DNA from: Gammaproteobacteria bacterium
GTDB lineage: Bacteria > Pseudomonadota > Gammaproteobacteria > Steroidobacterales > Steroidobacteraceae
Length of the DNA stretch: 38,860 nt
Direction: 5' to 3'
Assembly (NCBI GenBank): GCA_012026925.1
Contig: VEPJ01000033.1
Location: 1-38,860, forward strand
In this document: piece after piece, positions 33,875-38,860 of the stretch
Position numbering within the stretch: the first letter of the stretch is position 1
Layout of the letters: each line of letters opens with the position of its first letter
Made by a program: the position numbers and the translations under genes
The notes under the pieces: model-generated
Databases searched by the model: none
Told to the model about the DNA's origin: nothing
The model's input: only the letters and a program-made list of their open reading frames with translations

Positions 33875-34249
33875 ATGGTCGGATTCCTGCTTCGTGCCGC
33901 GATCTCGGCGCTGGGCCTGTGGGTGGCGAGCGAGATCTTCAGCGGGCTCAGGTTCGAGTCGCCGTCCAAGCTGATCGTCGCGGCCCTGCTGCTCGGGATC
34001 GTGAATGCCGTGGTGCGCCCGCTCGCCTTCGTCCTCACGCTGCCGCTCACGGTGCTGACGCTCGGGCTGTTCCTGCTCGTGCTGAACGCCGGCATGGTAG
34101 CGCTCGTCGCCTGGATCGTGCCCGGTTTCGAGATCTCGGGGTTCTGGACCGCGGTGGGCGCGGCACTGATCGTGAGCCTCGTCTCGTGGGCGGCTTCGAG
34201 CGCCATCGGCGGCAACGGCAGGGTCGAGGTCTTCACCATCCGGAAATAG
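33875..34249 (+). CDS. Phage-holin-4-like small membrane protein (YvlD type)
   Basis: 124 aa, four hydrophobic helices across ~2-115, with LRFESPSKLIVAALLLGIVNAVVRPLA and LTLPLTVLTLGLFLLVLNA split over the middle. The family is annotated as mycobacterial 4-TM phage holin but is widespread on bacterial chromosomes and not evidence of prophage. GGAGGAG lies 8 nt before the ATG. The TAG stop (34247-34249) is the first triplet of palindromic repeat copy 2. Confidence 0.85.
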   Translation: MVGFLLRAAISALGLWVASEIFSGLRFESPSKLIVAALLLGIVNAVVRPLAFVLTLPLTVLTLGLFLLVLNAGMVALVAWIVPGFEISGFWTAVGAALIVSLVSWAASSAIGGNGRVEVFTIRK

Positions 34250-34314
34250 TAAATCGGTGCCATTCACCGAATTTCCGCAGCGCCGGAAATTCAGTGAATG
34301 GCACCGATTTACTA
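34247..34314. repeat. REPIN-like palindromic repeat, copy 2
   Basis: 31-bp arms beginning TAGTAAATCGGTGCC, one mismatch, and a 6-nt loop CAGCGC. Each arm folds as AAAT-CGGTG-CCATT-CACCGAATTT. The two outermost triplets are the TAG stops of the convergent genes on either side (holin-like at 34247, EamA at 34312-34314). Confidence 0.9.
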
Positions 34315-35217
34315 CGCCAGGCGGCTCGGCAGGGTCACGAGCGCCACGCCCACCAGCGCGACGAGCATGCCAGCGATCTGGGCGGCCTCGAGCGCCTCGC
34401 CGAGGACGGCCCAGCCGAGTACCGCCGCAATCGCCGGATTGACGTAGGCGAACGTGCCGACGCGATCCGCGGGCGAGTGCTTCAGGAGCCACGTGTAGGC
34501 GGTGTAGGCGAGCGCCGAGCCGAACACAGCGAGGTACGTCATCGCCGCGACGCCGCCGGCGCTCCAGTTCCAGCGCGGCAGCTCCCCCAGCGCAATGCCG
34601 CCGAGCGCCAGCCACGCGCCGCCGAGCAGCATCATCACCGCGTTGAAGGCGACCGGGCCGATCGGCAGCCCGGCATTCCGATACAGGATCGTCCCGACGG
34701 CCCACGACAGGCTGGCGATCAGCACCAATGCCTGCCAGGCGAAGTGTCCCGACGGCGTGGAATCCCGCGGCCAGACGAGAAGTGCGACGCCGACGAGGCC
34801 CAGCAGCAGGCCGAGCGTTCCCCGCACGGTCAGCTTGTGACCCTTGGGTCCGAGCGCGCCGAGCCAGGCGATCCACAGTGCCGAACCCGCGGAGAGCAAT
34901 GCGCCCTCGTTCGACGGCAGGTGCTGCAGCGCTCGCGTGCTGAGGCCGTTGCTGAAGGTGATCATCAGCAGCGAGAAGACCAGCATGTAGCGCCATTCGC
35001 GCGCCGTGCGCGGGAACCTTTCACGCAGGAAGATCGCGACGACCGCGAGCAGGGCGCCTGCGAGGAGGAACCGTCCGCCGGCAAAGAGTGCCGGGGGCAG
35101 CGAGCGCACTCCGACGCGGATCGCGAGGAACGTCGAGCCCCAGACGAGGTAGATCGTCGCGAAGGCGGCGATGATCTTGAGTCGCAGCCGCGGATCGCCG
35201 TCGTCCGGCGCGGTCAC
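34312..35217 (-). CDS. EamA/DMT-family drug/metabolite transporter
   Basis: 301 aa with ten predicted helices and two EamA repeats. The first has ATIYLVWGSTFLAIRVGV; the second starts near WQALVLIASLSWAVGTILYR. RhaT/YedA-like exporters share this form; the substrate is unknown. The GTG at 35215-35217 overlaps the OPT stop by four bases (GTGA) and leaves ~15 residues before the first helix. A GTG at 35259 would overlap the OPT gene by 46 nt and is less likely. The stop TAG is the right edge of repeat copy 2. Confidence 0.9.
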   Translation of the reverse strand: MTAPDDGDPRLRLKIIAAFATIYLVWGSTFLAIRVGVRSLPPALFAGGRFLLAGALLAVVAIFLRERFPRTAREWRYMLVFSLLMITFSNGLSTRALQHLPSNEGALLSAGSALWIAWLGALGPKGHKLTVRGTLGLLLGLVGVALLVWPRDSTPSGHFAWQALVLIASLSWAVGTILYRNAGLPIGPVAFNAVMMLLGGAWLALGGIALGELPRWNWSAGGVAAMTYLAVFGSALAYTAYTWLLKHSPADRVGTFAYVNPAIAAVLGWAVLGEALEAAQIAGMLVALVGVALVTLPSRLA

Positions 35218-37133
35218 GCGCGGCGCGTCGCCGTCCGGTACAGCCACACCGCGAGCCACGCGACGATTGCAAGTCCCAGCCAGCCGCCGAACTGAAGGCC
35301 TTGAGGCAGCGCGAGCACGTCGGCGCGGCCGGACACCACGATCGGGACGGCGATGATGATGCCCATCAGGGCCTCGCCGGTGATGAGGCCCGCCGCGAAC
35401 AGCATGCCGTTGCGCCCCGCGCGCTCGGCCTCTTCACCGCCGCCGAGCTTGCGCTCGACGAGATGCGCGATGAGACCGCCCGCGAAGATCGGCACGGAGA
35501 GCTCGAGCGGCAGGTAGATGCCGACGGCGACCGCGAGCACGGGAGCGCGGAAGTTCGAGCCCCGCTGCTTGAGCCACTGGTCCCAGGCGATCACGGCCGC
35601 GCCGATCAGCGCGCCGATCGAGATCATTCCCCACGGCAGCTTGCCGCCGAACATGCCCTTTGCGACCGACGCCATGAGCGTCGCCTGCGGTGCGAGCAGC
35701 GGGTTGGGGTGGTCCGCCGTCGGCACGCCGATGCCGTACGCCTTGAGCAGCAGGTTGAGCACGGGTGCCATGACCATCGCGCTCGAGGCGGCGCCGATCG
35801 CGAGCATCACCTGCTGGCGCCAGGGCGTGGCGCCCACGATGTAGCCGCACTTCAGGTCCTGCAGGTTGTCGCCACCGATGCAGGCAGCGCAGCAGACGAC
35901 CGCGCCGATCATGATCGCGGCCACCGGCCCGAGCGCAGCGCCGCGGCCCATGAGCAGCAGCAGCACGCGCGACGCGAACAGGATCGTGCAGATCGTGATG
36001 CCGGAGACCGGGTTGTTGGACGAGCCAACGAGGCCCGCCATGTACGCGGACACCGAGCAGAACAGGAAGCCCGCGACGATCATGATGATCGTCATCGGCA
36101 GGCTCACGGCGACGCTGCCCACGATGTTCTGGTAGAGCGCGAAGAGCGGCAGCGTGAAGAGCAGGGTTCCGATCAGGATCGCCTTCATCGGCAGGTCCTG
36201 TTCCGTGTGCGCGAGGCCCTTCGCTGCGCCGGCGCGCGCGGCAGCCAGCCCGCTCCTGATGCCGGAGAGCAGCGAGTCGCGGATCGAGATGAGCGCCCAC
36301 ACGCCGCCGACGAGCATGGCGCCGACGCCGAGATAGCGGATCTGCGCAGACCATATCGCGCCCGCCGCGTCTTCCGCGCTGGCGCCGGCGAGGCTCGCCG
36401 CGAGGTCCGGATTGCCGTCCAGGAAGAACGCGCTGTAGATCGGGATCGCGACGTTCCAGGAGATCATGCCGCCGATCAGCACCAGCACGCCGATGTTGAG
36501 CCCGACGATGTAGCCGACGCCGAGCAGCGCGGGCGAGAGGTTCGTGCCGAAGTAGGCGATGCCCTTTCCCAGCCACGCTCCGGCTGCGGCCGTGTCCGGA
36601 AACAGGCGCAGCCCGCTGGCCGCCGCGAGCTTCGCGAAGCCGCCCCCCAGGGCCGAGGCCCCGAGGATCTTCACGCCCTGCTCGGGGTTCTCGCCCGCCT
36701 TGAGCACCTCGGCCGCCGCCTTGCCCTCAGGGAAGGCGAGTGCCTGGTCCACGATCAGCGCACGGCGCAGCGGCACGGAGAAGAACACGCCGAGGATGCC
36801 GCCGAGCCCGGCGATCGCGAGCACCCACAGGTACTGGAAGTCGGCCCAGTGGCCGAGGATCACCAGCGCCGGGATGGTGAAGATGACGCCGGACGCGATG
36901 GACGACCCGGCGGATGCGCCCGTCTGCACGATGTTGTTCTCGAGGATCCCGCCGCCGCCGAGGACGCGCAGCACGGCCATCGAGACCACGGCCGCCGGGA
37001 TCGCCGAGGCGATCGTCATGCCGGCGAAGAGGCCGAGGTAGGTGTTCGCGGCGGCCAGGATCACCGCCAGCACGATGGACAGTGCGACGGCGCGGAAGGT
37101 CAGCTGCGGGGCGACGGCCTGGTTCATGTGCAT
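35214..37133 (-). CDS. OPT family oligopeptide transporter
   Basis: 639 aa with many hydrophobic helices. Motifs: ANTYLGLFAGMTIASAIPAA near the N-terminus, GGGGILENNIVQTGASAGSS, VDQALAFPEGKAAAEVLKAGE, SAYMAGLVGSSNNPVSG, CCAACIGGDNLQDLKCGYIVGATPWRQQ (read in parts). Prokaryotic OPT members move peptides or metal chelates, with no settled substrate for most. MHMN at 37133 or MN at 37127 are possible starts. It lies 10 bp after the POT gene in the same direction, suggesting a peptide-uptake operon. Confidence 0.92.
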   Translation of the reverse strand: MHMNQAVAPQLTFRAVALSIVLAVILAAANTYLGLFAGMTIASAIPAAVVSMAVLRVLGGGGILENNIVQTGASAGSSIASGVIFTIPALVILGHWADFQYLWVLAIAGLGGILGVFFSVPLRRALIVDQALAFPEGKAAAEVLKAGENPEQGVKILGASALGGGFAKLAAASGLRLFPDTAAAGAWLGKGIAYFGTNLSPALLGVGYIVGLNIGVLVLIGGMISWNVAIPIYSAFFLDGNPDLAASLAGASAEDAAGAIWSAQIRYLGVGAMLVGGVWALISIRDSLLSGIRSGLAAARAGAAKGLAHTEQDLPMKAILIGTLLFTLPLFALYQNIVGSVAVSLPMTIIMIVAGFLFCSVSAYMAGLVGSSNNPVSGITICTILFASRVLLLLMGRGAALGPVAAIMIGAVVCCAACIGGDNLQDLKCGYIVGATPWRQQVMLAIGAASSAMVMAPVLNLLLKAYGIGVPTADHPNPLLAPQATLMASVAKGMFGGKLPWGMISIGALIGAAVIAWDQWLKQRGSNFRAPVLAVAVGIYLPLELSVPIFAGGLIAHLVERKLGGGEEAERAGRNGMLFAAGLITGEALMGIIIAVPIVVSGRADVLALPQGLQFGGWLGLAIVAWLAVWLYRTATRRA

Positions 37134-37143
37134 GTCCCGGCGT

Positions 37144-38511
<1,368 letters not shown>

Positions 38512-38566
38512 GGGTTTTTGCTTCTACTTCAAGTGTTTGCGCGGCGTCGCGCGAGGCCCGCAAGTC
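38512..38566 (-). promoter_or_regulatory. Leader/promoter stretch of the POT gene
   Basis: The segment between the POT start and repeat copy 3 reads, on the minus strand, CTAGACTTGCG...then an A-rich leader. TAGACT could be a -10-type box but its spacing to the gene is long and no -35 is evident. TAGACTTGCG also occurs between the divergent rhodanese and envC genes. Confidence 0.25.
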
Positions 38567-38639
38567 TAGCGGAAATTCGGTGCCATTCACCGGTTTTCCG
38601 CCAGCGGAAAACCGGTGAATGGCACCGAATTTCCGGCTA
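38567..38639. repeat. REPIN-like palindromic repeat, copy 3
   Basis: Arms of 34 and 35 bp with one bulged C and a 4-nt loop (CCAG). The left arm begins TAGCGGAAATTCGGTGCC. Each arm folds as GGAAA-tt-CGGTG-CCATT-CACCG-g-TTTTCC; the outer flank differs from copies 1 and 2 and the inner flank differs with it. It lies between two POT genes read leftward, and the TAG at 38637-38639 is the stop of the right-hand gene. Confidence 0.9.
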
Positions 38640-38860
38640 TCGCACGCCGCCCATCAGCCGCGTCACCGGCCGGCTGATGAGCAGCAGCACGACCCCGACG
38701 CCCACGCCGTACAGGACGATGTCCATGTAGCGCCCGGGCATGGCGGCGAGGTTGTCCGCATCGAAGGTCCCGGCGATCAGCCCGGCCGTCAGCTTGCCGA
38801 GCGAACTCGCGAGGAACCACACGCCCATCATCTGGCCGACGAAGCGCGCGGGCGCGAGCT
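38637..38860 (-). CDS. Second POT-family transporter, C-terminal part
   Basis: Only the last ~74 codons are in the window; the gene enters from the right edge. LAPARFVGQMMGVWFLASSLG and the final helix VVLLLISRPVTRLMGG correspond to the last two helices of POT transporters. MMGVWFL is shared with the complete POT neighbour, and the underlying DNA is identical over about 19 bp, so the two are likely tandem paralogues. It ends directly at repeat copy 3. Confidence 0.85.
   Translation of the reverse strand, partial: LAPARFVGQMMGVWFLASSLGKLTAGLIAGTFDADNLAAMPGRYMDIVLYGVGVGVVLLLISRPVTRLMGGVR

Noticed and set aside
33875..34249. Holin-like gene as a sign of prophage
   Set aside because: No lysin, capsid, integrase or other phage gene is nearby, and this 4-TM family is common on bacterial chromosomes.
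34247..34314. Repeat copies as simple intrinsic terminators
   Set aside because: Stems of 31 bp or more with a shared GGTGCCATTCACC core, nested hairpins and no T-run go beyond an ordinary terminator, although they may also stop transcription.

Overview
The window is about 39 kb of dense, very GC-rich bacterial chromosome. I count 34 protein genes, the two at the window edges being partial. No rRNA, tRNA, CRISPR array, integrase, transposase or prophage block is visible. The gene order gpsA-secB-grxC-rhodanese-envC-ctpA, and glnA-DUF4124-ntrB-ntrC under a sigma-54/NtrC promoter, point to a gammaproteobacterium of a high-GC lineage (Xanthomonadales, Nevskiales or Steroidobacterales-like). I cannot name the genus.

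Layout. 1-295: start of a sulfoacetaldehyde acetyltransferase-like TPP enzyme. 423-5194: trehalose operon otsB > GH15 glycosidase > otsA on the minus strand, divergent from a LysR regulator (5393-6340). The OtsA is fused to a two-helix membrane/periplasmic module, and otsB appears to start at ATT. 6361-8906: a CLC transporter and an MscS-type channel, divergently transcribed. With the trehalose genes these make a plausible osmotic-stress neighbourhood. 8920-11661: a pair of lipoproteins, DUF3300 then DUF2950. 11882-16745: nitrogen control, with glnA, a DUF4124 protein, ntrB and ntrC; NtrC-box-like palindromes and a -24/-12 promoter lie upstream of glnA. 16884-21497: a TolC/MacA/MacB-like tripartite efflux operon whose MacB is split into ATPase and permease. 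21550-24931: a DHODH-like enzyme, a TolB-like/TPR membrane protein and a CBS-pair protein. 25032-29135: trmL, gpsA, secB, grxC, a membrane rhodanese and envC. 29247-33354: a degenerate-GGDEF/EAL protein, a CtpA-type S41 protease and a DJ-1 family protein. 33388-38860: a MAPEG protein, a small holin-like membrane protein, an EamA transporter, then an OPT and two POT peptide transporters.

The most distinctive non-coding signal is a dispersed, structured repeat present three times (21491-21552, 34247-34314, 38567-38639). Each copy is a palindrome of about 62-73 bp built from two inverted copies of a small hairpin with the core GGTG-CCATT-CACC. Outer and inner flanks of each hairpin change together between copies, as in REP doublets (REPINs) mobilised by RAYT transposases. 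All copies lie directly at gene 3' ends, and at the two convergent junctions the stop codons of both flanking genes fall inside the palindrome.

Two genes (the DUF4124 gene and the DHODH-like gene) have a -10 hexamer so close to the ATG, with no Shine-Dalgarno, that their transcripts may be leaderless. Many genes overlap by 1-4 nt (otsB/GH15, tolC/macA, macA/macB, OPT/EamA, EAL/ctpA), which indicates tight operons.
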